A model generated the notes under the pieces. It did not search any database. It had not been told where the DNA came from and saw only the letters and a list, made by a program, of their open reading frames with translations. Shown piece by piece: positions 36,701 to 46,739 of a stretch of 64,000 nucleotides of DNA. This DNA comes from Sinomicrobium kalidii (lineage in GTDB: Bacteria; Bacteroidota; Bacteroidia; Flavobacteriales; Flavobacteriaceae), in assembly GCF_021183825.1 (NCBI RefSeq), contig NZ_CP089211.1, positions 5,128,501-5,192,500 on the forward strand. The letters run 5' to 3'. Positions within the stretch are counted from its first letter, which is position 1; every line of letters begins with the position of its first letter. The translations under genes were made by a program, and so were the position numbers.

Positions 36701-37443
36701 TCGGCCTTCAGGGAAATTACGGATTCAAAATCCCTGAACTCGTAGAAATCGGGCTTGTCTGCACTTTTAGGTGCAAACTGCTGTATTTTAGGTCCTTTTA
36801 AAAAGGCCACATTGTCTTTGTATGCGGAAACGATATCGTTAGGATTCTCCTCAGAAGTCTTCCTGATAAGCTTGAACAGGGAAACGGGTTTTTCTTCGCC
36901 GTCGATGACAAAAGTGCCGTTGAATATTTTGTGGCGGCAATGCTCCGAATTTACCTGGGAGAAACCAAACACTTCAGAATCCGTAAGTTTCCTGCCGAGC
37001 TTCGCCGATAGTTTTTCGAGGTATTCGATCTCCTCCGCATTCAGTGCCAGTCCTTCCTGTTGGTTATAGGCAGCGATATCGTCTATTTCCTTTATGGGTT
37101 CCGGCTGGATATTGATAGTGAAAATATCCTGGTTAAGCCCGTCATACTTTTGCGAAAGCATGGGATCGAAATCCGCAGCATCTTCCGTTGCCCTGTAAAA
37201 TTCTTCGATCCTGGTGATACCGGGAATCCCCATGTTCTGGGTAATTTCCACGGCATTGGTGCTCCACGGGGTGATCATAGTAGCCCGCGGACCAATAAAA
37301 AAGGCGTCGAGAGACGCCACTTCGAGGTTTGGCTCGCCGCCAAACAGCCATGTTAATTTTAAATTATCTTCCCTGGTGAGTTCTTTACCGGTCTGAACCG
37401 CAAAAACTTTCTTTTCCGGGTTTCCGAAGAAAAGGATCATCAT
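33757..37443 (-). CDS. purL: Phosphoribosylformylglycinamidine synthase, fused PurL/PurQ
   Basis: 1228 aa, the long single-chain form. It converts FGAR, Gln and ATP to FGAM in purine synthesis. An N-terminal PurS-like part, two AIRS-type ATP-binding halves (ETHNFPTTVEPFNGAATGSGGE-type region and DVGSGGLITTLLEM) and a C-terminal class I glutaminase with the nucleophile in GVCNGCQ and a His-Glu pair near SAHGEGK. Stand-alone gene with a TAACTTTG -7 box at 37497-37504. Confidence 0.97.
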   Translation of the reverse strand: MMILFFGNPEKKVFAVQTGKELTREDNLKLTWLFGGEPNLEVASLDAFFIGPRATMITPWSTNAVEITQNMGIPGITRIEEFYRATEDAADFDPMLSQKYDGLNQDIFTINIQPEPIKEIDDIAAYNQQEGLALNAEEIEYLEKLSAKLGRKLTDSEVFGFSQVNSEHCRHKIFNGTFVIDGEEKPVSLFKLIRKTSEENPNDIVSAYKDNVAFLKGPKIQQFAPKSADKPDFYEFRDFESVISLKAETHNFPTTVEPFNGAATGSGGEIRDRLAGGQGSLPLAGTAVYMTSYSRLEEERPWEKGMPERKWLYQPPMDILVKASNGASDFGNKFGQPLIAGSLLTFEHQEKPGENARRLGYDKVIMLAGGIGYGKADQSKKQIPGKGDKIVILGGDNYRIGMGGAAVSSADTGEFSSGIELNAVQRSNPEMQKRAANAVRGMIESDKNTIVSIHDHGAGGHLNCLSELVEETGGKIDMDKLPIGDPTLSAKEIIGNESQERMGLVIAEKDAETLQRIAERERSPMYRVGDVTGDHRFTFESSSGGQKPMDLELRDMFGSSPKTIMNDKTVITRYSDPEYQTNLIEDYLKQVLQLEAVACKDWLTNKVDRCVSGRVAKQQCAGPLQLPLNNCGVMALDFQGKEGIATSIGHSPVSALIDPVAGSRNSIAEALTNIIWAPLKDGLKSVSLSANWMWPCKNEGEDARLYEAVRGCSDFAVALGINIPTGKDSLSMKQKYSDGEVIAPGTVIISAAGNCNAVTKVVEPVLQREGGAVYYVNLSADTFKLGGSSFAQVCNKIGAEAPSVRDADYFKKAFNIIQTFIKDGKIVAGHDVGSGGLITTLLEMCFADNNLGAQIDLTSLGETDTVKALFNENAGIVFQADTPEIETVLTESNIKIFRIGEVVEGDRLQLKNGNDNFSFSISNLRDTWYKTSFLLDKKQSGGTKAQERFDNYKKQPLKYGFPASFEGKRPVHTGAERPKAAILREKGSNSEREMANAMYMAGFDVKDVHMTDLISGRETLEDIQFIGAVGGFSNSDVLGSAKGWAGAFLYNEKAKTALENFFKREDTLSLGVCNGCQLFVELGLIHPEHEQKPKMLHNETHKFECTFSAVEIQPNHSVMLGSLAGTKLGIWSAHGEGKFHFPYEESRYNIVAKYAYEGYPASPNGSDFNTAMMVSDDGRHLVTMPHFERSIFPWNWAYYPKDRNDEVTPWIEAFVNARKWLEDKKQAI

Positions 37444-37496
37444 GTTGTTAAATTAGGTCCTGTTTTACTGTTTAGTAGTACTGTTAATTAAAGCTG

Positions 37497-37504
37497 CAAA
37501 GTTA
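37497..37504 (-). promoter_or_regulatory. -7 box of purL
   Basis: TAACTTTG on the minus strand, full match to TAnnTTTG, 53 nt before the start. No clear -33. Confidence 0.45.
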
Positions 37505-37609
37505 ATTATTTATTTAAATGAATCTGTCACCTATCCGAATTAAATTTTAAAGGATAAACGACAAAATCACCTGTATAAATTGAAAAAAAATATAGGAAAA
37601 TACAGGTAT

Positions 37610-38227
37610 TTACAACATTTTGGCTTCCTCGATTGTCACCCCGTAAAGTTGTTCGTATATCCCGAAAACATTCGGGGCATCCCGTTTTCTGACGGAAATG
37701 GTGATCCGGCAATCGAGTTCCAGTTTCTGACTTATAATGTTAAGGTTCTTTTCCTTGATAATCCGCATTACCTTATTCATGTCCTTGTAATCAAAAACCA
37801 GTTCGTAGTGAACATCAATAGTCCTTTCTTCAATACCGGAAGCTTCAAGCGCCATTTGTGCTGCGGTGCGATACGCATTGATGAGTCCGCCCACTCCGAG
37901 CTTTACCCCGCCGAAATAACGGACCACAACGATCAGCACATTGGTAACATCAAAGGATTGTAGCTGCCCGTAAATAGGCATGCCGGCAGAATTGTTCGGC
38001 TCTCCGTCGTCATTCGCCCTGAACTGCACATTTTCGGTACCTAACTGCCAGGCATAACACCAATGGCGTGCCGCATGATGTTTTTTCTTCAATACATCAA
38101 TATGTTCCTTGATCTCTTCTTCCGTAGTTACAGGGTAAGCGTAACCAAAAAACTTGCTGTTTTTATCCTTGAACAATACTTCCGGAGAAGCTGAAATTAT
38201 GGTTTTATACGTATCTTTTTCTGTCAA
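37610..38227 (-). CDS. YigZ/IMPACT-family protein
   Basis: 205 aa. UPF0029 N-terminal domain with the signature DDGEPNNSAGMPIYGQL and RYFGGVKLGVGGL, then a C-terminal DUF1949-type domain. The family is linked to translational control in eukaryotes (IMPACT); the bacterial role is unclear. The start overlaps the stop of ribD by 4 nt, so they are translationally coupled. Confidence 0.92.
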   Translation of the reverse strand: MTEKDTYKTIISASPEVLFKDKNSKFFGYAYPVTTEEEIKEHIDVLKKKHHAARHWCYAWQLGTENVQFRANDDGEPNNSAGMPIYGQLQSFDVTNVLIVVVRYFGGVKLGVGGLINAYRTAAQMALEASGIEERTIDVHYELVFDYKDMNKVMRIIKEKNLNIISQKLELDCRITISVRKRDAPNVFGIYEQLYGVTIEEAKML

Positions 38228-39276
38228 TCGTCCTGTTTTTCACGTTTAACAATCAGTAGCCTGTCGCCTGCAATATGTTGTTCCGAAGCAGTATACCCCT
38301 GTATTTCGGGTCTTCGGGTACCGTTATTGAGCATACTGCTTCCCTTAAATATCCTGGCTTCATCCCACAACCCTTCATCGATAAAGGTCTGTAGCGTCCG
38401 GGCGCCGCCTTCTATGATAACGCTTTGAAGCCGGTGCCTGTAGAGCACATCACTGATCTGCCGGGCAATATTTACCGAAAAATCTATGGTTTCCGTAACA
38501 CTATTATCTTTTTCTGCCCGGGTAGCCCCACCTGTCAGGAACAGGGTTTTTATACGTTTATCATGAACGGCAAAATTGCCGGGAACCCGAAGCTCCCTGT
38601 CCAGGACCACCCGTACGGGGGAATTTCCCCGCCAATCCCTGGTATTCAGCCCGGGGTTGTCCTGAATAACGGTATTGGTCCCTACGAGAATGGCCTGTTC
38701 CTCACTCCGCCATTTGTGCACCAGTTGCCGTGAATATGAATTACTTATCCATACCGGGGCGGTATCTTTTCGCCGGGCAGGGCTGATGTAACCGTCGGCA
38801 CTCTCCGCCCATTTTAATATGATATACGGTCTCTTTTTATTGTGAAAGGTAAAAAAACGCTTGTTCAGCTCCCGGCATTCCTCTTCCAGGACGCCTACGG
38901 TAACGTTACACCCGGCATCCATCAATTTTTTCACCCCTCTTCCCGCAACAGCATCAAACGGATCAATGGTACCGATCACCACATTTCTGATCCCGGAGGC
39001 AATGATCAGGTCACTGCACGGCGGAGTTTTTCCGTAATGGCTACAGGGTTCCAGGCTGACGTAAATCGTAGATTCTTCGAACAGGGCCGCATCGGAGACG
39101 GATTTGATGGCGCGGACTTCAGCATGGGGTCCGCCTGCCTTGTAATGCCATCCTTCACCGATAATCGTGTCGTTATACACCACAACACTTCCCACGAGCG
39201 GATTCGGGTATGTCGTCCCGAGTCCGTTTTTCGCCAGCCGGATGCAGCGATTTAGGTATTTTTCATGTATATTCAC
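38224..39276 (-). CDS. ribD: Riboflavin biosynthesis deaminase/reductase RibD
   Basis: About 350 aa from a GTG at 39274-39276; this fits the family start NIHEKYLNRCIRLAKNGLG, while the longer frame to 39315 adds residues unlike RibD. N-terminal cytidine-deaminase fold with zinc ligands in PHAEVRA and PCSHYGKTPPC; C-terminal reductase domain (from about 145). It catalyses two successive steps after GTP cyclohydrolase II. No FMN riboswitch was recognised upstream. Confidence 0.95.
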   Translation of the reverse strand: MNIHEKYLNRCIRLAKNGLGTTYPNPLVGSVVVYNDTIIGEGWHYKAGGPHAEVRAIKSVSDAALFEESTIYVSLEPCSHYGKTPPCSDLIIASGIRNVVIGTIDPFDAVAGRGVKKLMDAGCNVTVGVLEEECRELNKRFFTFHNKKRPYIILKWAESADGYISPARRKDTAPVWISNSYSRQLVHKWRSEEQAILVGTNTVIQDNPGLNTRDWRGNSPVRVVLDRELRVPGNFAVHDKRIKTLFLTGGATRAEKDNSVTETIDFSVNIARQISDVLYRHRLQSVIIEGGARTLQTFIDEGLWDEARIFKGSSMLNNGTRRPEIQGYTASEQHIAGDRLLIVKREKQDD

Positions 39277-39360
39277 GGTCTCAAAAATTCTCGTTTTGTA
39301 CAGCGGTGAAATCAATTTTCACAAACAAAAATAACACAATAAAACAGGACCTGTTGCAAT

Positions 39361-39891
39361 ATGAAACGGCAAGTTATCCATAAGATTACCCAAGCACCTG
39401 GAAATGACGTGATCATCAGGGAAATAGAAGCAGGAGACAATCCGCAGGTTGCCCGTATCGTTCGTAAGGTTCTCGTAGAAGATATGGGAGCGCCTAAAAA
39501 AGGTACGGCCTATGAAGACAAGGCGGTAGACCACATGTATGAAACCTATACTACCGGTAAATCCGTCTATTTTGTGATCGAAGAGAAAGGAAAGGTTATC
39601 GGCGGGGCGGGTATTGCCCCGTTGGACAATCACGATGGCAATGTTTGTGAATTACAGAAAATGTACTTTCTCGAAGCAGCCAGGGGAAAAGGGCTCGGAA
39701 AAAAAATGATCGATCTGTGCCTGGAAAAAGCGGAGGAATACGGTTATGACCACTGTTATCTGGAAACAATGCCTTATATGAAAGCTGCGCAGGCGTTGTA
39801 CAAAAAGAAGGGGTTTTATTACCTGGATGCCCCCGTGGGAAATACGGGACATAGCTCCTGCCCGGTGTGGATGCTCAAAGACCTGAAGTAA
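39361..39891 (+). CDS. GNAT-family N-acetyltransferase
   Basis: 176 aa. Acetyl-CoA loop MYFLEAARGKGLGKKMI and the C-terminal TMPYMKAAQALYKKKGF pattern. Core starts at VIIREIEAGDN. The gap to prmC is 12 nt, so the pair is probably an operon. A role in modifying a protein or small molecule cannot be specified. Confidence 0.88.
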   Translation: MKRQVIHKITQAPGNDVIIREIEAGDNPQVARIVRKVLVEDMGAPKKGTAYEDKAVDHMYETYTTGKSVYFVIEEKGKVIGGAGIAPLDNHDGNVCELQKMYFLEAARGKGLGKKMIDLCLEKAEEYGYDHCYLETMPYMKAAQALYKKKGFYYLDAPVGNTGHSSCPVWMLKDLK

Positions 39892-39903
39892 AAAAGCAAC
39901 GAC

Positions 39904-40758
39904 TTGGTATTAAGGGAAATTCAACATATTTTTCAATCGGAACTTAAAGATATATACGGGAGAGAAGAAATTGACGCTCTCTTTTTCCGGTTAACGGAAG
40001 CCTATTACAATATATCGCGACTTACCCTGGCCCTGCAACCGGAATTAACGTTGAGCAGGGAAGAGGAACAATTGCTGTTTGAAGCGCTTTCTGGACTCAA
40101 AAAATACCGCCCCATACAGCAAATCCTGGGAAAAGCCTGTTTTTACGGACTGGAGTTCCTGGTTGACGAACACGTTTTGATCCCCCGCCCGGAAACCGAG
40201 GAACTGGTGGATTGGATATGCAGTGATCATAAAAAAGAAAAAGGCAAAGGACAGACCCTGCTGGACATCGGTACGGGGAGTGGTTGCATAGCTGTTTCCC
40301 TGGCCAGGAATTTACCGTATGCCAAAGTGTTTGCCCTTGATGTTTCTGAAAAAGCGCTGGCTGTCGCCGGGGAAAATGCAAAAAGGCACAATGCAGAGAT
40401 TGAGTTTATACATCAGGATATTTTAAAGACGGATACCCTGGTTGAATTTAATCCCGACATCATCGTATCTAACCCTCCTTATGTCAGGAACCTGGAAAAA
40501 AAGGAAATTAAAAACAACGTATTGTCACACGAACCGCACCTGGCTTTGTTTGTGGAAGATGGCGCTCCCCTGATTTTTTATCGGAAAATAGCACAACTTG
40601 CCAAAGAAAGCCTGAAGGCAGGAGGGGCATTGTATTTTGAAATCAATCAACACCTCGGTAAAGATATGGTTGAGATGATGAGAAGTAAGTCATTTAAAAA
40701 TATAGAGTTACGAAAAGATATATCAGGCAATGACCGGATGATAAAAGGGGGGCGGTAG
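39904..40758 (+). CDS. prmC: Peptide chain release factor N5-glutamine methyltransferase
   Basis: 284 aa. It methylates the GGQ glutamine of release factors RF1/RF2 using SAM. SAM site LLDIGTGSGCIAVSLA; catalytic NPPY motif in DIIVSNPPYVR; N-terminal helical release-factor-binding domain. The start is TTG at 39904; no in-frame ATG lies between the preceding stop and LREIQHIF. Downstream of the GNAT gene. Confidence 0.94.
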   Translation: MVLREIQHIFQSELKDIYGREEIDALFFRLTEAYYNISRLTLALQPELTLSREEEQLLFEALSGLKKYRPIQQILGKACFYGLEFLVDEHVLIPRPETEELVDWICSDHKKEKGKGQTLLDIGTGSGCIAVSLARNLPYAKVFALDVSEKALAVAGENAKRHNAEIEFIHQDILKTDTLVEFNPDIIVSNPPYVRNLEKKEIKNNVLSHEPHLALFVEDGAPLIFYRKIAQLAKESLKAGGALYFEINQHLGKDMVEMMRSKSFKNIELRKDISGNDRMIKGGR

Positions 40759-40870
40759 ACGTTTAATTTGCCCTGGTGGCATTGCAATCAGAAAACACAA
40801 ATTTCGGTATATTGCAGATAATACTGTCAAAATTCCGTATTACCAAAAGGATAAATTGTATACAAAATAA

Positions 40871-42883
<2,013 letters not shown>

Positions 42884-42888
42884 TAGTT

Positions 42889-42927
42889 TACCGGCAACAT
42901 TTATACGCTGTTGCCGGTACTTTTTTA
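42889..42927. terminator. Terminator between ligA and terC
   Basis: Perfect 11-bp stem TACCGGCAACA (42889-42899) / TGTTGCCGGTA (42909-42919) then CTTTTTTATT. It abuts the stop of the convergent terC-like gene, so it may serve both. Confidence 0.88.
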
Positions 42928-43743
42928 TTCGGAGATTTCTTTTTTCACCTTACCGTTTCCTATTTTTTTCCGCATCCGCATATTCAAAAATTCCACCAGT
43001 AAGGAGAAAGCAATGGCAAAGTACAGGTAACCTTTCGGGATGGCGCCTATTTCCTGGTCGAATATTTTGGTATGCGATAAGTGGGCCGCTTCGGTAATAA
43101 GCATGAACCCGATGAGTATGAGGAAAGAGAGTGCAAGCAATTGCACGGAAGGATGCTTGTTGATGAATTTGCGTATGGGATTGGCAAAGATCATCATCAC
43201 TATAATGGAAACGACCACCGCTATGATCATCAAAACAAGGGCATCGCCGGGTTTGTTACCTATTCCGCTGGTCATTCCTACGGCAGTGAGAATGGAATCT
43301 ATGGAAAAAATAAAATCTATCAGCACGATCTGGGTAATGGCCTTTGAAAGTGAAGTGACTTTTTTTGATTTTGCTTTTTCCTCACCGTGTTCCGGCATGT
43401 CCACTTTTTCATGAATTTCCGAAGTACTCTTGTACAGCAGAAAAAGGCCTCCGAGAAACAGAATAATGCTTTGTCCGCTGATACCTATGGAAATCCAGGA
43501 AGTATCTATATGATAGAAAGGTGCCTTTAAGCCCACCAGAAATGAAATGGCAAACAGCAATAGTATCCGCTGCACCATGGCAAGGAGCAGCCCGAGATTG
43601 GTAGCTTTGCGTTGCTGGTTTTCGGGAAGCTTATTAGCTGTTATTGAAATAAAAACGATATTGTCGACTCCGAGAACGATCTCAAGAAAAGTAAGCGTAA
43701 GCAGGGCGATCCACGCATCCGGGGAGGAAAGAATCTCAAACAT
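42925..43743 (-). CDS. TerC-family integral membrane protein
   Basis: 272 aa, about 7-8 hydrophobic helices. Signature WIALLTLTFLEIVLGVDNI with acidic residues inside the membrane, then DFIFSIDSILTAVGMT, both typical of TerC. Family members are linked to metal-ion (Mn) export and tellurium resistance in other bacteria. The substrate here is not known. Upstream by 4 nt is the small lipoprotein gene on the same strand. Confidence 0.92.
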   Translation of the reverse strand: MFEILSSPDAWIALLTLTFLEIVLGVDNIVFISITANKLPENQQRKATNLGLLLAMVQRILLLFAISFLVGLKAPFYHIDTSWISIGISGQSIILFLGGLFLLYKSTSEIHEKVDMPEHGEEKAKSKKVTSLSKAITQIVLIDFIFSIDSILTAVGMTSGIGNKPGDALVLMIIAVVVSIIVMMIFANPIRKFINKHPSVQLLALSFLILIGFMLITEAAHLSHTKIFDQEIGAIPKGYLYFAIAFSLLVEFLNMRMRKKIGNGKVKKEISE

Positions 43744-43747
43744 GGTG

Positions 43748-44131
43748 TTATTCTATTTTTATAGCGGTTCCCCGCTGTTTGTTTTTATCATCGCCGACAA
43801 TGGCATATTCAAAGGTATAAGAATTTTTATCGGTGGAGAGAATTTTAACATGAACGGCTTTCTTCTCCCGCATGGAAGAAGGGTGTAGTTTCCGCATCAC
43901 AAACTCACAGTCGCTTACCCAGGTTACCGATGCCGTGTCGATATCATCACCCACGTAATCGATATTTATGGAATCGTTCCGCACAAACCGCGACTTCACT
44001 TCTTTTCCGTCCAGTGTATAGGTAAATTCAAAAGTGCCCGTGCGGAAATCTTTGCAGTTTCGCTCTGTCTGGTAGCAGGAAGCGGTAAACACGATAAGCA
44101 ACAAACAGGCAGTTAGTTTTAATGGCTTCAC
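43748..44131 (-). CDS. Small lipoprotein of unknown function
   Basis: 127 aa. Signal peptide II: basic start, hydrophobic LTACLLLIVF, lipobox TASC giving mature Cys19. The rest is beta-rich with a repeated FEFTYTLDGKEV/YTFEYAIVGDD pattern, resembling small DNA-topoisomerase-IV-annotated lipoproteins of flavobacteria, which are misnamed. Just 4 nt upstream of the TerC gene, so probably cotranscribed. Confidence 0.75.
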   Translation of the reverse strand: MKPLKLTACLLLIVFTASCYQTERNCKDFRTGTFEFTYTLDGKEVKSRFVRNDSINIDYVGDDIDTASVTWVSDCEFVMRKLHPSSMREKKAVHVKILSTDKNSYTFEYAIVGDDKNKQRGTAIKIE

Positions 44132-44208
44132 GGATATCCTGTAATTTGTAGTTATGTTTCGAACAAAGGTACAGCAAATACTTCAAAAAACAATCGGGCA
44201 ATACCACA

Positions 44209-44616
44209 TCAGTTTTCATTCCTGTACTCCTTGAACGTACCGTCTTTATAAAAGAACACGATGCGTTCCAGCGCTGCACTTCCCGTTTCCGGAATATCAT
44301 TTCCGGGCAGCGGGACCTCCTGTCCGGTTTCGGAAAACAGGTCGCGGGCAGGTTCGGTCTTTGTGTTCTTATGCTCATCCTTGTCCTTTCCGGAAGGAAA
44401 AACACCTTTGCCGTTCAGGAGCCAGTAGAGTTCTACTTCAGGAAACGCCTGTAATATCTTCAATACAAAATCCAAACTGGGTTTGTTCCTTCCGGAAAGG
44501 ATATGCGATATGGACGACCGCTGCACGCCGATCCTGTCTGCAAAAGAAGATGCGCTTAATCCGTAATAGTCCAGGACTTCATGCAACCGCTTACTGAAAT
44601 CTTCGATGTTTACCAT
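44209..44616 (-). CDS. XRE-family helix-turn-helix regulator
   Basis: 135 aa. HTH_3 domain at residues 8-65 (ASSFADRIGVQRSSISHILSG is the recognition region), followed by an acidic, low-complexity tail. No peptidase or other sensor domain. Its start codon is inside a perfect GTTTAC-N4-GTAAAC palindrome and four more copies lie in the divergent region before the M14 peptidase gene, so it probably represses itself and that gene. Confidence 0.92.
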   Translation of the reverse strand: MVNIEDFSKRLHEVLDYYGLSASSFADRIGVQRSSISHILSGRNKPSLDFVLKILQAFPEVELYWLLNGKGVFPSGKDKDEHKNTKTEPARDLFSETGQEVPLPGNDIPETGSAALERIVFFYKDGTFKEYRNEN

Positions 44617-44659
44617 TGTAAACTTGCTTGATTAACAATATATAGTTACAAATGTAAAC
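44608..44659. promoter_or_regulatory. XRE operators overlapping its own start
   Basis: GTTTACCATTGTAAAC at 44608-44623 has perfect 6-bp arms and covers the XRE start codon (CAT at 44614-44616). A second, weaker copy (AGTTACAAATGTAAAC, 10 of 12 arm positions) lies at 44644-44659. Confidence 0.75.
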
Positions 44660-44832
44660 AAAATAAGACCGGAAAGCAATATATAAGCAAAAATAATCAA
44701 TAATTTATTATACTATATATTTAAATAATACATTATATATATCTGAAATACAGTATTTAAATGTTGAATTATAAGTACTAAACCTCATTCCTCTGAAAAA
44801 GCAGGTTTTAAACAGTTCAGTATAGATGCAAG

Positions 44833-44907
44833 GTTTATTCATGTAAACAATTCAGAGGCAAACATCAGTTTACAGATGTAAAATTTGTATTGTTTACTTT
44901 TGTAACC
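44833..44907. promoter_or_regulatory. XRE operators at the M14 peptidase promoter
   Basis: Three 16-bp sites: GTTTATTCATGTAAAC (44833-44848), GTTTACAGATGTAAAA (44868-44883) and GTTTACTTTTGTAACC (44892-44907), each 11 of 12 arm positions. The last contains a perfect -7 box, TACTTTTG at 44895-44902, so binding would block transcription of the peptidase gene. Confidence 0.75.
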
Positions 44908-44923
44908 TTATAAAACCGACCTC

Positions 44924-46039
44924 ATGAAATTAGAACAGTGGCAGGACAAATACAGGGAAAAGCAACTCAGCGGCAGGTATATTACACTTAGTGATATAGA
45001 AGCGCTGTTACAAACATATAAGGATATGGGGGAATTATCCGTTGCAGGGTATTCCGTAGCACAGCGTCCCATATACTTGTTCCGGACCGGAAAAGGCGCT
45101 AAAAGGATATTGATGTGGTCGCAAATGCACGGTAATGAGTCTACGACCACCAAAGCTGTAACGGACTTGCTGTCGTTTCTGAAACAGGGTGGGGAAGTGG
45201 CCGACTACCTGCAGAAGCATTGTACCTTATATATTATCCCCATGCTCAACCCGGACGGGGCACAGGCCTATACCCGCACTAATGCCAATGATATTGATCT
45301 GAACCGGGATGCCGTGAAGCTGAGCCAGCCCGAAAGCCAGGTGCTCAGGCAAGTATTCGACACGGTATTGCCCGATTTCTGCTTTAATTTACACGACCAG
45401 CGCACCATTTTTAATACGGGAACTTCTCCAAAGCCGGCCACGCTGTCGTTTTTATCACCGGCAACCGACGAAGCGCGGAACATCACTACACCGAGAAAAA
45501 AGAGCATGGAGATCATAGCCGTAATAAACAGTGCTGTTCAGGAGCTTATCCCGGGACAAGTGGGGCGGTATGACGATACCTTTAATATTAACTGTGTAGG
45601 CGACCGCTTTCAATCGCTCGGTGTGCCCACACTATTATTCGAAGCAGGGCATTTCAACGAAGACTACAACAGGGACATCACACGGAAATATGTGTTTTTC
45701 GCCCTGGTCACCGCGCTCCGGTTTGTTGCCGGAAATAAAGTCAGCGGGCACGGTTTCAGGGCGTATTTTGATATTCCGGAGAACGATAAGCGTTTTTTTG
45801 ATATACTGATCCGTCGTTTCCCCGTTATAAACGAAGGGAGAATACAGTATAAGGACATAGGTATACTGTATAAGGAAACACTGAAGGGCTCCGGTATCGA
45901 ATTCGTACCCTATATATCAGAAACAGGTGATCTGCAAGGTTTTTTCGGTCATAAAGAGTATATAACAGCCAATAAGGATGCGGTACCCATAGAAGAAAAA
46001 AAATTAAAAACAAGCGATTTACTTAAATTATTTATTTAA
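44924..46039 (+). CDS. M14-family zinc carboxypeptidase
   Basis: 371 aa, no signal peptide, so cytosolic. Zinc ligands in MHGNE (His and Glu) and the third His in FNLHDQ; NRD for substrate carboxylate binding; catalytic Glu in LLFEAGHF. The C-terminal 100 residues are an extra domain. The substrate may be a peptide or cell-wall fragment, not decidable here. It diverges from the XRE regulator that likely controls it. Confidence 0.9.
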   Translation: MKLEQWQDKYREKQLSGRYITLSDIEALLQTYKDMGELSVAGYSVAQRPIYLFRTGKGAKRILMWSQMHGNESTTTKAVTDLLSFLKQGGEVADYLQKHCTLYIIPMLNPDGAQAYTRTNANDIDLNRDAVKLSQPESQVLRQVFDTVLPDFCFNLHDQRTIFNTGTSPKPATLSFLSPATDEARNITTPRKKSMEIIAVINSAVQELIPGQVGRYDDTFNINCVGDRFQSLGVPTLLFEAGHFNEDYNRDITRKYVFFALVTALRFVAGNKVSGHGFRAYFDIPENDKRFFDILIRRFPVINEGRIQYKDIGILYKETLKGSGIEFVPYISETGDLQGFFGHKEYITANKDAVPIEEKKLKTSDLLKLFI

Positions 46040-46167
46040 ATTAACCCTTTCTTAACAAAATATCCAAATATTTCTGTGGATATATTGAATATTTTTTATT
46101 TTTTTGCATTTTAATATTCTGTTATAGACAAAAACAAGTGAAATTTATTTAGTTAAAGTAGATTACT

Positions 46168-46647
46168 ATGGCAAAGTTTAGATTAGACGAAGTGGATCAC
46201 CAGATTTTAGATATGCTTATTGACAATACGCGTACACCGTTTACCGATATCGCAAAAAAACTGTTGATCTCCGCCGGTACCGTTCACGTCAGGGTTAAAA
46301 AGATGGAAGAGGCCGGGATTATCAAAGGTTCTTCCCTTACACTTGATTACGTAAAGCTGGGATATTCCTTTATAGCTTATGTAGGGATCTTTCTGGAAAA
46401 GACCCATCAGACGAAATTTGTTATCGAGCGCCTGAATGAAATCCCGAATATTACCGTGGCTCATGTAACCACCGGCAAGTTCAATATCTTTTGCAAGGTA
46501 AGGGCCAAGAATACCAAACACGCCAAGGAGATTATCTTTATGATAGATGATATAGACGGAGTGGCCAGAACAGAAACCATGATTTCCCTGGAAGAAAGCA
46601 TTAACGATAAAAAACGCTTAATGCACTCCATTTTTAACGAAATGTAA
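46168..46647 (+). CDS. Lrp/AsnC-family transcriptional regulator
   Basis: 159 aa. N-terminal winged helix (LDMLIDNTRTPFTDIAKKL, then ISAGTVHVRVKKMEEAGII) and C-terminal RAM/Lrp ligand-binding domain (about 70-150). Lrp proteins respond to amino acids. It stands alone and ends at a terminator before ppc, so it is not part of the ppc transcript. Confidence 0.94.
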   Translation: MAKFRLDEVDHQILDMLIDNTRTPFTDIAKKLLISAGTVHVRVKKMEEAGIIKGSSLTLDYVKLGYSFIAYVGIFLEKTHQTKFVIERLNEIPNITVAHVTTGKFNIFCKVRAKNTKHAKEIIFMIDDIDGVARTETMISLEESINDKKRLMHSIFNEM

Positions 46648-46672
46648 AATTTTTGTTTAGAACAAGCTAAAG

Positions 46673-46708
46673 AACCCTTTCCGATGCTGTATTGGAGAGG
46701 GTTTTTTG
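46673..46708 (+). terminator. Terminator after lrp-type gene
   Basis: Stem AACCCTTTCC (46673-46682) / GGAGAGGGTT (46694-46703) with one G-T pair, 11-nt loop, followed by TTTTG. Confidence 0.8.
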
Positions 46709-46739
46709 TATATTCGGGCTGAGAAAAAGAAATGTATTT

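Noticed and set aside
39274..39360. FMN riboswitch upstream of ribD
   Set aside because: The gap to the divergent GNAT gene is under 90 nt and has none of the conserved RFN words.
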